A DNA stretch of 64,000 nt from Silene conica (GCA_029255685.2 CM055313.2:70410641-70474640); one strand, 5' to 3'; positions 11,270-23,289 are shown, counted from the first letter of the stretch. The notes: generated by a model not told the origin, from the letters alone. Translations and numbers: made by a program.

Positions 11270-14200
11270 TTAAATTAAATCGGGACCCGCCAACGAAGTG
11301 ACGGACTCCGGAAAATCAGAGAACAACACGAGATCATCCCCGATAGCTGGACACAATCGAGCTATCAGATGTGCAACTGTATTTCCCCCACGTCTAACAT
11401 GAGAAACACCATAAAAAGAAAAACTAGAGATAAGAGTACATATATCAGCTATGCAAAGACCAAGACAGTTACGGGGAGCCCGCCTCTGCCTCACAGTATT
11501 CACGATTCCAAGCGTTTCCGACTCGATGCATATATCACTCAGCCCCCGGTCTCGTGCTATCTCAAGCCCAAAATACATAGCCTTAGCCTCCGCCACCTCA
11601 ACCGACCACCTCGCCTTGTATCTTCGGCTCGCCATCAACACTACCGTGCCCCTCGAGTCTCTGCCCACGACTCCCACTCCTACTTCATCCTCCCCGATCA
11701 TAGCCGCGTCCGAGTTCAGCTTGATGTTCCCGTCCCCAGGCGGTTGCCAAATCCGTTCATCAACCACGATCCCCTCCCTCTCCACTCCCCCAACCCTGCT
11801 CGCCTCCAACACCCCTTGGTACTCGGTAACCATTTTCACCATGCCCATCACACAAACCTCCTCGTTCACTTGCTCCTCTGAAAATAAATTTCGTTTCTGA
11901 TGGTCCAAAGGGCCCAAAGGACCCCAAGAACTGTCCTCTTACTGCATTATCGATGCTCCTAAGAGCATCCATCAACCAAGAAGCAAACGAAGTACCTGGT
12001 AAGTTCAAAAGCACGTTCTCAAAACCGCTCCTCCGCCAGAAAACTTGCGTCCACTGACACCCGAATAATGCATGAGTAATTGTTTCCGCTTCAGCACCGC
12101 AGAAATTACATAGATTACTATCACAACAATGCCGTCGGAAGAGACAATCCTTCACCGCTAACATACCCGTACAAGCTCGCCACAAGAAATGAGTAAGTTT
12201 GGGTGGGATGTTTAAACTCCAGAGCTTCTTCCACCTCCTCACCAATGCCATTCCCACCATTAAAAATCGCCGGCCTATCAATCCCCATACCCAGCCAGTA
12301 TCCCGACCGAACCGTGTAATCCCCATCTTTCGTGTGCCCCCAATAAGGTTGGTCCGAAGGCAATCCAGCACTCAAAGGCAGGCTACTAACCTGCTCCACC
12401 TCTGAAGGAAGCAGCCATTCAGCGAGAGCTTGTTCGTTCCACATTCCCCTCTCCCGGTCAATAAACTCAGAGACACGCATATCCAATGGGAGCTTCAAGA
12501 TTAAAAACAGGGGTTCCACAGCCCTTCTCCCTTGGAACCCATTTGTCCTCCCACACCCTTATATCCCTTTCGTTCCCAACTCTCCAATTTAACCCCTCCA
12601 ACAATAAAGCCTTCGCACCCCACAAACTCCTCCAAGCAAAGCTTGGATCGTGACCCCTTCTCGCCTCTAGGATGGAATCGTGTTTAAAATATCGAGCTTT
12701 CAACACCTTAATTACCAACGACCACCTTCCCGGGCATCGACAACAATTTCTCCTTCCACCCCTGAACCTTCTTCCTCACCCTCTCTTTAAGCGTGCTAAA
12801 CACGGTTTTTTTATTTCCTGATTATAGTTGGTAGCCCCAGGTACTTCTCATGTCTATCCACCTCCCTTACACCCAACTCCCTTAACAACTCTTCCTTTAC
12901 CGATAGCGAAACCTTTTTGCTAAAGACGACCTCCGATTTGGAATGATTAATTTTCTGTCTGGATGCTCTTTCATAAATCCTGATTATATCAGCTATTGTC
13001 GAGCAATCTCTTCTGTTAGCCCTAACAAAAAGAATACTATCGTCCGCGAAAAACAAGTGAGAAATTCGCGGCGCGCTTCGACAAACACGTGCCCCATGGA
13101 GCTTACCCGTACTAATAGCCGCATGAAGAAGATAGGAGAAGGCATCTGCATAGGAGAAATAAATATGGCGAAATCGGGTCACCTTGTCACAGGCTCACAG
13201 CCCTCTCGAAGGCCGCACCATACCCTGCACTTTACCATTAATAACGAAAGAGTTAGACACGGTACCTACACATTGCATAACCCTATTCCTCCAATTCTGA
13301 GAGAACCCCATTTTCCGCATCACCTCATTTAAGAAAACCCATTCCACCCGATCGTAAGCCTTACTCATATCAAGTTTTATTGCGATATTCTCGTCCTTCC
13401 CTTCTCCACTCCGTTTCATGGCATGGAACAGCTCAAAAGCAATAATAGCATTATCCGTTATAAGTCTTCCCGGTGTGAGTGCACTTTGATTCTCCGTGAT
13501 GAAACTGTTGAGATGTGGTTTGAGACGGTTAGCTAAAACTTTTGAGATGATTTTATAAATAACATTACAAAAACTTATAGGACGAAAATCAGTTATCTTC
13601 TTAGGTGAGCCATATTTGGGAATAAGGACCACATTAGTGCCATTTATTCCTTCAATATCCACGCTCCCACTCCACCAACGTTTCACTAAAGACGACACAT
13701 TCCCTCCTACCATGGGCCAATATTTATGAAAAAAGAGAGCATGCATTCCATTCGGTCCCGAAGCCTTGTTTGGGTGCATACAAAAGAGCGCCTCTTTGAT
13801 CTCATCATCCTCTGGAGGGGCGTCAAGTTTGGCATTAATATCAGCCGAGATAATTTCGGGGATGCAATCAATAGCTTCAGCAATATTATTCGGGTTGCTT
13901 GTCGCGAACAGGGAGCTAAAATAATTCTCAGAGATGTTTATAATTTCCTCCTCCCCCACGCACCACACACTGTGTTCGTCTTTTAAACCGACAATAGTAT
14001 TTTGCTTCTTTCTTTGTTGGGCTTTGTGATGAAAGTAACTCGTATTTTTGTCGCCATCCCGTAATTCACACTTCCTAGCTCTTGTATACCAATACGATTC
14101 CACTTGCCTCCTTAACTCCTCCATCTCCGCGACCAAGCCCCTACACTTCGCTAACATCTCCACTGAAGGAAATTGTTTCTGCCAATACTCAAGCTCCTTC

Positions 14201-14999
14201 TCCTTCTCGACAATGCGGCGCCTGACATCCCCAAATTTGATTTTTGCCCAGTCAGCTAGTCGTGACGCATACACGACAATCTTCGAAGGGACATCATCAT
14301 TCAAATCGTTCTCCCATGCCTCCGATACAACCCCTTCGCACTGACTATCGGTCACCCAGAATGGTTCGAACTTAAACTTCCTCCCATATCGTCTTTGGTT
14401 CATGGTCTCTTGTTTAATGAGAATCGCCGCATGGTTAGAAGCGATAATTGGGAAATGTTGAACATAGATATTGGGGAATAAGTGCCTCCATTTCCACGAG
14501 GCGAGGGCCCTGTCCAACCGCTCCCTAATTAAAGTGCTCGCTTCACATCCCCTTTGCCAAGTGAACTTATTTCCCCTAAACCCCATATCAAACAGAGCAC
14601 AATCATCAATAGCACCTCGAAAAGCATCCATATAACACTCACGCCTGGCTATTCCGCCCTCTTTCTCAGTTGCACACGTGATCTCATTGAAGTCACCAAA
14701 AAGGATAATTGGAACGTTACTTACCTCACAAATGGTACGCATCATCGTCCACGTTTTATGCTTATTGTTGGATTCGGGCCACCCGTAAATCCCCCTGCTC
14801 TCCATTGAGGCGCCCCCTGTGAATCAAGTATTTCCACAAGAATATGATGGGCATCGTAAGAGATGAGTCGCGCGTCCGCGTCTTTCCACCACAGCCCCAA
14901 ACCTCTGGAACGACCTCGGCTACTCACACATAAACCTGATGTATACCCACATCGATTCCGAATTTTCTCAAGCTCCCTAGCGTTCATCTTTGTCTCCAT
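11270..14999 (-). pseudogene. LINE ORF2: endonuclease, reverse transcriptase, zinc-binding region and RNase H (frameshifted)
   Basis: Reading down the minus strand: an APE-type endonuclease start (14999-14742), then its C-terminal part and the reverse transcriptase in one long frame (14805-13195). That frame includes SGPNGMHALFFHKYWP, DFRPISFCNVIYKIISK and KLDMSKAYDRVEW. The RT catalytic block HLFFADDSILF is in the next frame (13182-12811). Then comes a Cys/His region typical of plant LINEs (around 12250-12060, WRACTGMLAVKDCLFRR and CNFCGAEAETITHALFGC). Last is an RNase H domain (11917-11270) with KLNSDAAM and GRDSRGTV. At least four frame changes separate these parts, so the product is not made as one protein. 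It is a dead copy. Confidence 0.9.
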
Positions 15000-15009
15000 T
15001 ACGAAGACA

Positions 15010-15494
15010 AGATCCGAGCACTCCCTCTAACACCTATCCCGTAGGGATCCCATCGTCAAGGGATTGCCCTACCTTTGACAGTTCCAGCTTGAGATTTTCA
15101 TTGGTATTCGCGGCAATGGTCCGCGCCAGTCGCCGCTACTTCCATGGGTGTGCTCAGAACAGGTTCGTTACCGCATCTCCTTTTCCCTCCATCCTCCCCA
15201 TCAGACCCCTCCCTACCTTTCTTTTTTCCTCCTGGATCAAACTTTCTCATCCCTGCACTCTCTTTTTGGTTGTCTTGGATACGCTCATGTGACGAATTTT
15301 TACCACTCGTCGCACTGTATTCCCCTCTCCCTTCCCAACCCCGACATGCTCGACACTCTTCCCGCGTGGATTCCCCCTTCGGTACGCAACCGAGGAGGCC
15401 GTAGATGACCCCTCCTTCTCCGCACTATCAGCCTTCCGACTACCACCATGCTTCACCTCATACTTCGCCCCGCTATGAGAAAGATAGACACCCC
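15010..15494 (-). pseudogene. Remaining LINE ORF1 C-terminal segment
   Basis: This segment lies between the solo LTR and the ORF2 endonuclease on the minus strand. Its frames are Ser/Gly/Lys-rich, as is common for the variable C-terminus of plant LINE ORF1. No domain can be recognised; the assignment comes from position. Confidence 0.5.
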
Positions 15495-16565
15495 TTAATT
15501 GTAATACCTCGTATTTTATTATAATATTTATTGTTTATATTAACGTATTGATCGTATTTGAACATTAGTATTCGATAATTAATTTATCGAATATGTTATA
15601 CCACACCTTTTTTAGTATGACTCGGGTTGCGATATTATAAGTTAAGCCGAGACTTAATAGTATAAATTCGTCATTATGTTATGATCGTGTTATACTAATC
15701 CCTATCGTAAGTATATCGACTAAGAAAATAATAATGTTACGTGTTATTTTTATACATCGTGTGAGGTTGGTTCGTAGTAATTAAGACGAAGGTCGTACGG
15801 AAATGGGTCAAGCTCCACGTCCTTTTAACCGGCCCAAAATTTATCATACGACAAACCTATTTCATTTACGTGGTTCATAACCCCCAACCCCCAACTCCAA
15901 AACCCTAAACCATTCTATCATCCTTTCATCAACCTGTGACGGCTGCGTGAGAACGGAAGAGGGAGGGAGTCACGGTGGTGGTCAAGGGCGGTGTCAGGGA
16001 CACGTTACACTATCTCAGGCAAGGTCAAGGTGAGCCTCTCGTTTCGTTTTTTGTTTCGATTGTTTTTTTTACGCTGTCATGGTGGGGTTGTCACCACGGT
16101 TGAGTCGCCGTGAGGGGGGTTAGGGTTAGTCGCTAGGATGAGGGTGAGTTCTAGGGTATAGGTGTGTGTCAGGGTGGTCGTGGTTGTCAGAGGTAGGTGT
16201 CGGCGATGGTTTTTTTTATGGTGGTGTCTTCGGGTAGTGTTGGGTTAGTAGTGGTGTCGACAGGGAGTAGGGTAGTCGGGTTTACGGTGGTTGGGTGTGG
16301 AACCAGGCCTGGTAGAGGCCTTGGTTCACCTCGCTGGAGGTTGTCGGTAGGTGGCTGGGTGTCGGTAGTAGTGAAGGCGTTACACGGTGGTAGTCGGGGC
16401 TGTTTTATGCGTATTGTCGAGTCGTGGGTTGCGTGGGTTGCTGGGTATGGTGGCTGCCGGCGGATGTGGAAGAGTAGCGTGGTGTTTAGGGGGGAGCCGG
16501 TGGCGCGAAGTGAGTAGGGGTTGGGTGTTGCGTGTTTGCGTGGCTACGTAAGTAGGTTTACTACA

Positions 16566-16605
<40 letters not shown>

Positions 16606-16675
16606 TATTATTATTATTTATATTATATTATTATTATTATTATATTATTTACATTATATTATTATTGTTATTAGG
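16566..16675. repeat. ATT/TTA microsatellite
   Basis: About 20 uninterrupted or nearly uninterrupted ATT trinucleotides, followed by imperfect tatattatt copies. It lies inside the solo LTR. Confidence 0.9.
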
Positions 16676-17114
16676 TGGTACTAGTAGATGGTTTTTATTT
16701 TTGTTAATATATTGTTGTTAGTAATTAGTAAGTTATTAGTTGTTATAATTAAAGGCGTTACGAGTCGGGAAAGTTTCCCTTTTAAGAAAGTTGCTATTTT
16801 GGGAAAATTTCCATTTTTGGAAACTTTCCACTTTTAGAAGGTTGCCTTTTATAGTAGGTGTAACTTGAGTTATGGGGATTCGGGAAGTTCATTAATTCGT
16901 TACATAATACATGTTTAGGTGACGGTTTTCGCGTGGAACACTTCTAGCAGCTTTTCGGTTGACTTTGTCCTTCTGCAGCTTGAGGTATGGGAATAACTGT
17001 GCACTCGTTTATGATGTGATGCATGATTATTAACTGTTGTGAATTATATATATTTTATTGAATGGAATAAGCTGTAATAATTGTCTGTATGTTCCTGTGA
17101 TGCGGAAACCGTTA

Positions 17115-17345
17115 TAATGGGTCTTGTGATATGGTGCGAGATAATCGGGTCTTGTGATATGGTGCGGAGATAATCGGGTCTTGTGTTATGGTGTGGAGAT
17201 ACTTTGGTCGTGTGATGTGGTGCGGAGATATACGGGTCTTGTGAATTGGCGTGGAGATAATGGGTCTTGTGATACGGAGTGGAGTTATTGGGTCTTGTGA
17301 TACGGAGTGGAGTTATTGGGTCTTGTGATTCGGAGTGGAGGAAGA
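17115..17345. repeat. Minisatellite of about 29-bp units in the solo LTR
   Basis: Seven to eight imperfect units, each starting gggtcttgtgatatggtg or a variant and continuing with a gcggagataat-like half. Later units are shortened to about 27 bp. Confidence 0.8.
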
Positions 17346-17780
17346 TGCTCTCTACTAATGTTATGTTTTATTTGTTGTTTTTCCTCTACTCAACCTCGTG
17401 GTTGACCCTGTGTATTCGTGATCACCTGTGATGAACCAATTCATTGGGGAGCAGATTGACAGGTGCTTGTGACTAGGGGAGCAGAATGGGATGAGAGAGC
17501 TTCGATCCGGACCAGACTAGAGTCTCGATCACCATAGTTTTTCAATTATGAGTTGTTGAGCTTTTAGTATACTTTTGAGACAGTTTTGGAGACAGTTGTA
17601 AGAGCGTTGATTTGAGCTTAATACTTAATAAAGTACTGTGTTCTTTCCTTTGTCATCTACTGCCTCGGTAATCCGAGATGGTAACACCCTTAATTATCTG
17701 GGGAGTCCTAGTCCAGGCCCCTGAATAAATTGGGGTGTTACATTAATAACTCAGCCATGCGACTAATCTCCCTGTCCTCC

Positions 17781-18478
17781 TTATCTGCCATCTCCTCCTC
17801 CCAATTTCCTACTACTCGAACTTCGTCCCTCTCCCTCCACCTGCCTTATCACTACTCTCCAAGGGGGTGCTTTTAACCAATATCCAAATCTACGCCCTTC
17901 CCCAATCGAACTACCGCTCCTATCACCACAATCTTTTTCTCCATGGCCCAACTTCCCACAAACATAACAGAAGAGTTGTACATTTTCGTAACTAAGTCGA
18001 ACATTCCACTTCTTCCCCCCCTTGCCCTTTATTGTGATCGAAGGAATCAGCGCCTTACGAACATCAAGCATAACCCGGATACGCATCGACCTATTAATAG
18101 ATGGGTTTATGGAATTGTCAATCTCCACAAAAGTTCCAATAGCATTCCCAATATTGACCGCATTCTCCCTATTCTGTCTACCCATCACCGGCAAATCATA
18201 AACCCTAACCCATGTTGGTGAGAAAAAAAGTGGTACCTCCGAAGGCACGACATCTCCTGGAAGATCAGTTAGTATCAAAAGATGTTTTTTAAAATGCCAC
18301 GGTTGCTTAGCCAGGACCCTTCGTTTTCTGGGTTTTGTCGACAATCTCGCCTGCAACACGCCCTTTTGTTTTCCAAGCCCTAATCATCGTCTCAATTAGG
18401 GCGTTGAAATTCACGTTACGTTCTGTCCAAAGCCTTCCCACGATACACCCCGTCTCACTTTCTACATCCTCCTCCCCA
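17781..18478 (-). pseudogene. LINE ORF1 fragment (DUF4283-like domain and CCHC zinc knuckle)
   Basis: Minus-strand frames encode a plant LINE ORF1 protein, which packages the element's RNA. The N-terminal side (about 18470-18360) has GCIVGRLWTERNVNF, the DUF4283-type start. It continues in another frame with QPWHFKKHLLIL and TWVRVYDLPV. The zinc knuckle CYVCGKLGHGEKDCG lies near 17950. The true N-terminus is missing because the LINE is 5'-truncated, and the C-terminal part is cut off by the solo LTR. The remainder of ORF1 is at 15010-15490. Confidence 0.85.
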
Positions 18479-18927
18479 AAGAGTTGAACTTAACTTAATC
18501 AAATAGAGCTGAACTTAACTGAACTAAAATAAACTGAAATTAAGTTAAGAAAACACGGCCTTATTTATCTTTAACCTAAAATAAAACTCACAATTTTTTT
18601 TAAAAAAAGTAAATAAATGATACTCGTAAAAAAAGGTAAATAAGTGAATGAGATATAATGAATAGCTTACATGAGTAAAAATTTGTAGGATTAATTCATT
18701 TCATATGTGACTAATGAATGAATTTTTATATAATATGTATTCTCTTTGTTGTCGTCTTTTGTTTACGTATTTCATTTTTGTGTGTATCCAATTTCCATTA
18801 TTTGTTTGTTTTTCTATTTTAGGATTTTTTTGAGTAATTCGATCCTCCAGTACCTTCTTTGTCCAGTTCTCATTCAATAACCATATTGCACACGGGCACA
18901 CCCCACCTATTTTCACCTTGTTCTTTG

Positions 18928-19180
18928 TGTTAAAACGAATGATCGGATTAGTTTGTTCTTTGTGTTAAAACAAAGGCAAACGAATGATCGGATTAGTTTG
19001 TTCTTCGTGTTAAAACAAAGGCAAACGAATGATCGGATTAGTTTGTTCTTCGTGTTAAAACAAAGGCAAACAAATGATCGGATTAGTTTGTTCTTCGTGT
19101 TAAAACAAAGGCAAACGAATGATCGGATTAGTTTGTTCTTCGTGTTAAAACAAAAGCAAACGAATGATCGGATTAGAGGG
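18928..19180. repeat. 45-bp minisatellite
   Basis: About five and a half copies of a 45-bp unit containing gttaaaacaaaggcaaacga and atgatcggattagtttgttc. Copies differ by one or two bases. The period is a multiple of three, so an open frame passes through it, but there is no sign that it is a gene. The array ends in gattagagggagta, which resembles a Stowaway terminus, so it may have grown inside an old MITE. Confidence 0.9.
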
Positions 19181-19189
19181 AGTATATGT

Positions 19190-19634
19190 TAATATGTTAT
19201 TACCAAACATTTTCTTTTGAGTTATCAATGATAAAAATTGAAACATATAAGTAGACCTAGCAAAATTGACCTAACCCACATAACCCGACACAACACCTAA
19301 ACTTAAGACCCGAATTGACTTGACCCACTATAACTCGACTTGAATTTTAATTGTTGCAAATCGGTTATAATCCAAAAATAACTTAATAATAGTTGATCTG
19401 AAAAGCCTAAACCGAAAATAAGCAAACCGAAATTAACCCGACCCAAAACTAAGGAGGTTAGTAAATATAGTCAGCGTTTTAGTAAACTTAGTCGGCGTTG
19501 TTAGTGCAAAGGACGAAAATTTCCCCTGAACCAAAAACTAAAATTTTATCTCTACCCATGATTAGACGTTGAGTTTCAATGTGTGGTCCATGAATTGATG
19601 ATGAAATTCACCATCTACTCATGGTCAGCCATTG
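19190..19634. other. Non-coding spacer
   Basis: AT-rich DNA with no supported gene or element ends. Confidence 0.4.
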
Positions 19635-19928
19635 AGGGTGTGTTTGGATAGACAAAAGTGGAGGAAATGGAGGGGAGGGGGAAGGAGGGAGGAGGAAGGA
19701 GGGAATAGAGGGGGAGAAATGGAGCGTGGTTGTTTGGATACAATTTCTGTCCAAATTTTGTGTATTGTGGAGAGATTTTGCTTAGGCTTGGAGGAGGGAA
19801 AATGGATCCCTGCCAATCCCTCCCCTCTATTTCCCTCTACCATTATTTGTTATCCAAACACGTGATTTTAAATCACCTACTCTCACTCCCTTTCTTTTCC
19901 TCAAAATCTCTCAATTCAAACATACCCT
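19635..19928. mobile_element. MITE with GGGTGTGTTTGG-type ends
   Basis: The left end GGGTGTGTTTGGATAGA and the right end TCAATTCAAACATACCC are inverted copies with a few mismatches. A second inverted pair (tttggata / tatccaaaca) lies just inside. The flanks share TGA, a possible 3-bp target duplication, which would suit a PIF/Harbinger (Tourist) MITE. Internal sequence is purine-rich on one strand and has no coding potential. Confidence 0.55.
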
Positions 19929-20275
19929 GAATTTCAATGTGTCGCCATGGAGTGGATGATGAAATTCATCCTCTACCCCACGGTGTTGTCCATGGTTGGA
20001 TGATGAATTATTCAACATGGATTGAATTACGAATTTCATCATCATTTTATATCCACTAAGTTATAAATCGATCGAAAATGTCATTTAATTGTTAACTTAA
20101 CGAAAAATGTGGTGAAATTACCGAACTAGATTTCGTTATGTAAATTTATGATTTTCGTTGATTTTAGATGATTTTGGTTTTTTTACAATTTTTTGTTTAG
20201 AGATTTTTAGAGAAAATTTCAATTTTGAGTCGAGGGCAAATTCGTCCTCCAGTTACTAAAACGCTTGACCCGTTA

Positions 20276-20345
20276 CTAATAAGGAAAACAAAACCAACCT
20301 ACTATACGTCGTCGACACATTACTAATTATCGTCGACACAAATTA
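20276..20345 (+). repeat. MULE left terminal inverted repeat
   Basis: Contains cgtcgacac twice, separated by the 15-base attactaattat core. The matching inverted copy is at about 47490-47551. The outermost 30 bases are much less similar between the two ends. Confidence 0.65.
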
Positions 20346-20729
20346 ATGAACTACCTAAACTACCCCTCTCATCCCCCTTCCTTTTTTCTTTATATTCAAA
20401 TAAAAATAACTCAATTTCATCTAACAAAATTCAAATTGAAATTCTAATTCAAATTCAAAAACCGTATTTTTTCAACAACAATTTTTCCGTCTCAAATTCG
20501 AAACTTGAACACGGTATGTATTCTTTACTTCGTAGTTTTGTTTATATGTTGTTTTCTTGTTATTTTGATAGATTAGAAATGGAATTAGGATAGATGCCTT
20601 GGTTTTTTACAGAATTAGGATTGAATTGTAGTTTGATTGTTGGATTTGTAGTTATTTTGTACCCGGTTTTGTGTCGATATGTTGCGAAAAACTGCTCGAG
20701 AAAAAAAAATAATAATAATAATAATTAAA

Positions 20730-20957
20730 TGGGACGAAGATCTTTTTCGTCTGGGTGGGGGATGGGACGAAAATTTGTTTCGTCTGGGTGGGGGATGGGA
20801 CGAAAATCAAGTCCGTCTGGGTGGGGTTTGGGACGAAACCAAAGTCCGTCTGGGGGTGGGTTGGGACGAAACTGTTCTTCGTCTGGTGGGGGCTGGGGAC
20901 GAAACCAAAGTCCGTCTGGGGGTGGGTTGGGACGAAACTGTTCGTCGTCTGGGTTAT
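20730..20957 (+). repeat. 33-bp subterminal repeat array, left arm
   Basis: About six and a half units of 33 bp. Each begins GGGACGAA, has 7-9 variable bases, then TTCGTCTGGG or TCCGTCTGGG and a G-rich spacer. The GACGAA and TTCGTC halves are inverted repeats of each other, so each unit is a small hairpin. All three forward frames stay open because the period divides by three; these frames are not genes. Confidence 0.9.
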
Positions 20958-20977
20958 TTTTTTTTTTTTTTTTTAAA

Positions 20978-21009
20978 TTAGGGTTTAGGGTTTAGGGTTT
21001 AGGGTTTAG
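20978..21009 (+). repeat. Telomere-like TTTAGGG tract, left arm
   Basis: About four copies of the plant telomere heptamer TTTAGGG, directly after a T run. Far too short for a real telomere. It has a mirrored counterpart in the right arm at 46938-46966. Confidence 0.9.
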
Positions 21010-21155
21010 TAATTTTTTTTTAAAATTTTCTTTATTTTTTAAAATTACTTACCCGGTTATTATTTTTTTAAAATAATTTTATTAGTTCCGTCTTGCGTTG
21101 TTAACGTAATAACGAATAATTTTTATTCTAAAATGTTTAATTATTTTGTGAATAG

Positions 21156-23129
21156 ATGGCCGGACGAGGAAATGACAGAAATGTGAGAGTTGAAAAGGTG
21201 ACAGCATCAGCACGGGTTGGGAAACAGTTACGGTTTGAGCCGGAGGATTTAGCTGCTGCTGCAGAAATTTTAGCCGGCGAGTCGGTAGTGCACGGTTCTG
21301 AGGACCGGGTTGAGGACCGGGTTGAGGAGAGGGGTGAGGAGAGGGTTGGGGCTGAGGAGCGGGTGAGGAGGGGTCCCCGTAGACGGGGTGACGGTTGTTT
21401 TGTGGGTGAGGAGGGTTCTAGCAGTGTAGCGGCTCCGAAGAAGAAGAGGTCCGCTAAGGATAATTCTTGGGTGGTTACCCGTCCTGTTCCTGGAGGCCCA
21501 ACTGTTAGTACCGTGATTCCGAGCTTTTTGGGGCACATCGCCAACCAGTTATGGACGACGCCTAACGATGTAGGTCGACCAGTGTTGACGGGTTACCACC
21601 GATTCGGTAAGGCGAAGGTGTTGACTAACTGGCGACTACCTCCGACCGTTCAGTCTATGTATGACGATAGTGGTCTTGCTCATCTTGTTGGTTCCATGAC
21701 CGAGCATTTTAACATGCCGCTTATTTCTGCTTTCGTTGAGAGATGGCAACCCGACACCAACAGCTTCCACATGCCTTTTGGGGAGATGAGCATACTCCTT
21801 CATGATGTTGCGCAAATCTTAGGTGTTCGGGTAGATGGTCGAAGTTGTCAGGTTAATAATGAAGATGGGACGATGGCAGATCCTATTATGCATGCTTGTT
21901 GCTTCTTTTCGAGGACAGCTGAAGGCCTTAGGGAGCCCTTGGATCCTAATAAGAGGGTCCCTATTTACAAGAGTGGGGGTCTGTTGGTGGACTCGACTTT
22001 GGAGATGGTGAGGAGGAGTTGTGACTTTGTTGCCGCTCAGGGGTTCTTCACTGTGGTTTTGGGGTCGACACTTTTCGTCGACAAATCAGGCGATAGGTTA
22101 TGTCCCCAGCTGTTACCCTTATTGCATGATCCTAGTACGGTTAGGGATTTTGCTTGGGGTGCCGGTACGCTAGCCTTTATGTACCGGCAGTTGGGTATAG
22201 CTTCACGGGCTGGTGTGAAGACTATTGGTGGTTGCATGACTCTGTTACAGTCTTGGATCTATGAGTACTTCCCTATGTTTAGACCAGATCAACCACTAGT
22301 CATTGCTGATACCCAATGTCGGGCCTGTTGCTGGAGACATGTTGGGGCTTTCCCCCAGACTGCAGAGAGGTTGATTGAATATCGTAGGATTTTAGATGGT
22401 CTTAATCATGCTTCAGTCAGGTGGGAGCCGTTTGGGCCGCGTCAGGATGTGGTTCATCCTCGTACTCTGTACTGCGGTTGCATTCAGTTCATGGACATAG
22501 CTGAGATGTACCAGCCCGATCGGTGTTTACGGCAGTTTGGGTATGTGCAACTTGTACCCAATCCTATTATGCCGTTGGATGCGTACCGTCCTGCATCGGG
22601 ACGAGATTACGATTTTAGGGTAGGCGGGGTTGGCGAAGGTTTATTGGATTGTTGGGACGATCACGTTATTCAGCTTGCCCGTAAGTCGACACCCGTTACC
22701 TTTTTTGGCGAGGTGGCTTCAGATTATATGGGATGGTATGACCTCGCTTCTCACCCGTTGATCATTGATTCTTACCACAGTGCGGCTCCCGATCCACGTG
22801 ACGATGCCCCTTTCACTCTTGAGGTAAAATATGTTTAAATATTTTATTTTATTCTTATTTTTGTTTACATATTCTGACAGTAGTTTATGAAATTGCAGAG
22901 TGCACAAGCTTTGCTGGCTCAGCTCGTCGATGCGGAGAAGATAACGGATGACGTGGAGAAGTTAGCCTACTACAATAAATTTGTGAAGTCCTTCAAACCA
23001 ATGCTAGACACTACTAGGAGCCGCGTTGAGAAGAACAAAGTTCCCCGACGAACTGTGAGTGATCGCATTCAGCGTAGAGATGATGGTGTCTACACTAGTT
23101 CAGATGGTGATGATGACGAGGGGGTGTAG
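21156..23129 (+). CDS. Plant-mobile-domain (PMD, aminotransferase-like) protein, MULE-encoded, two exons
   Basis: Exons 21156-22823 and 22899-23129 join in phase through GTAAAA and AATTGCAG to give 632 residues. Residues 1-125 are Arg/Glu/Gly-rich with a basic patch KKKRS and are probably disordered. The PMD runs over about residues 130-500, with WRLPPTVQSMYDDSGLAHL, FVERWQPDTNSFHMPFGEM and ILLHDVAQILGVRVDGR. The C-terminus is acidic (SSDGDDDEGV). PMD proteins include the host nuclear factors MAIN and MAIL1, which help to silence transposons and keep genes expressed. Many others are carried by plant transposons, where their role is unknown. Here the gene lies just inside the left arm of the MULE and faces inward. 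The frame is intact, so it could still be expressed. Confidence 0.88.
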
Positions 23130-23289
23130 TTTTTTTTGTGTGTTTATGAATTTTATTTGTTTGTCGCGAATTTTCCTATGTTCGGATTTTTTAATTTATT
23201 TAGTAACTTGTTGTTTTTTTTTAATAGTAATTTGTTAGTAGCCCGTAGCGCATATTAGAAATTAGAAAGACGATGACATTTTTTTAATA

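Larger units (their letters stand above)
15500..17742. mobile_element. Solo LTR (2,243 bp) of an LTR retrotransposon
   Basis: The unit begins TGTAATACC and ends GGTGTTACA. It is flanked by an exact 5-bp target duplication, TTAAT (15495-15499 and 17743-17747). It has no gag, pol, PBS or polypurine tract, so it is the product of LTR-LTR recombination. Its length suggests a Gypsy-class parent. It contains a trinucleotide tract and a minisatellite (annotated separately). Confidence 0.9.
11227..18496 (-). mobile_element. 5'-truncated plant L1-type LINE with 18-bp target duplication, split by a solo LTR
   Basis: The LINE body is 11245-18478 on the minus strand. It ends in a poly-A tail (plus-strand T run, 11243-11252). 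The 18-bp target duplication aagagttgaacttaactt lies at 11227-11244 and 18479-18496. The 5' end falls inside ORF1, so the copy is truncated, as is usual for LINEs. A solo LTR (15500-17742) was later inserted within ORF1. Both ORFs carry frameshifts. Confidence 0.92.

Noticed and set aside
11369-11900. Plus-strand open frames of 149 and 170 residues
   Set aside because: They are antisense shadows of the LINE RNase H domain, which has clear homology on the minus strand.
18953-19192. Open frame with five copies of a 15-residue repeat
   Set aside because: Product of the 45-bp minisatellite. No start context, no homology and no flanking exons.
20679-20995. Three overlapping forward open frames of Gly/Trp/Ser-rich repeats
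   Set aside because: They arise because the 33-bp repeat has no stop codon and its length divides by three; no domain, and frames are equally open in all three phases.
20978-21009. Interstitial telomere or chromosome end
   Set aside because: Only about four heptamers, and a mirrored counterpart exists in the other MULE arm, so it is part of the element.
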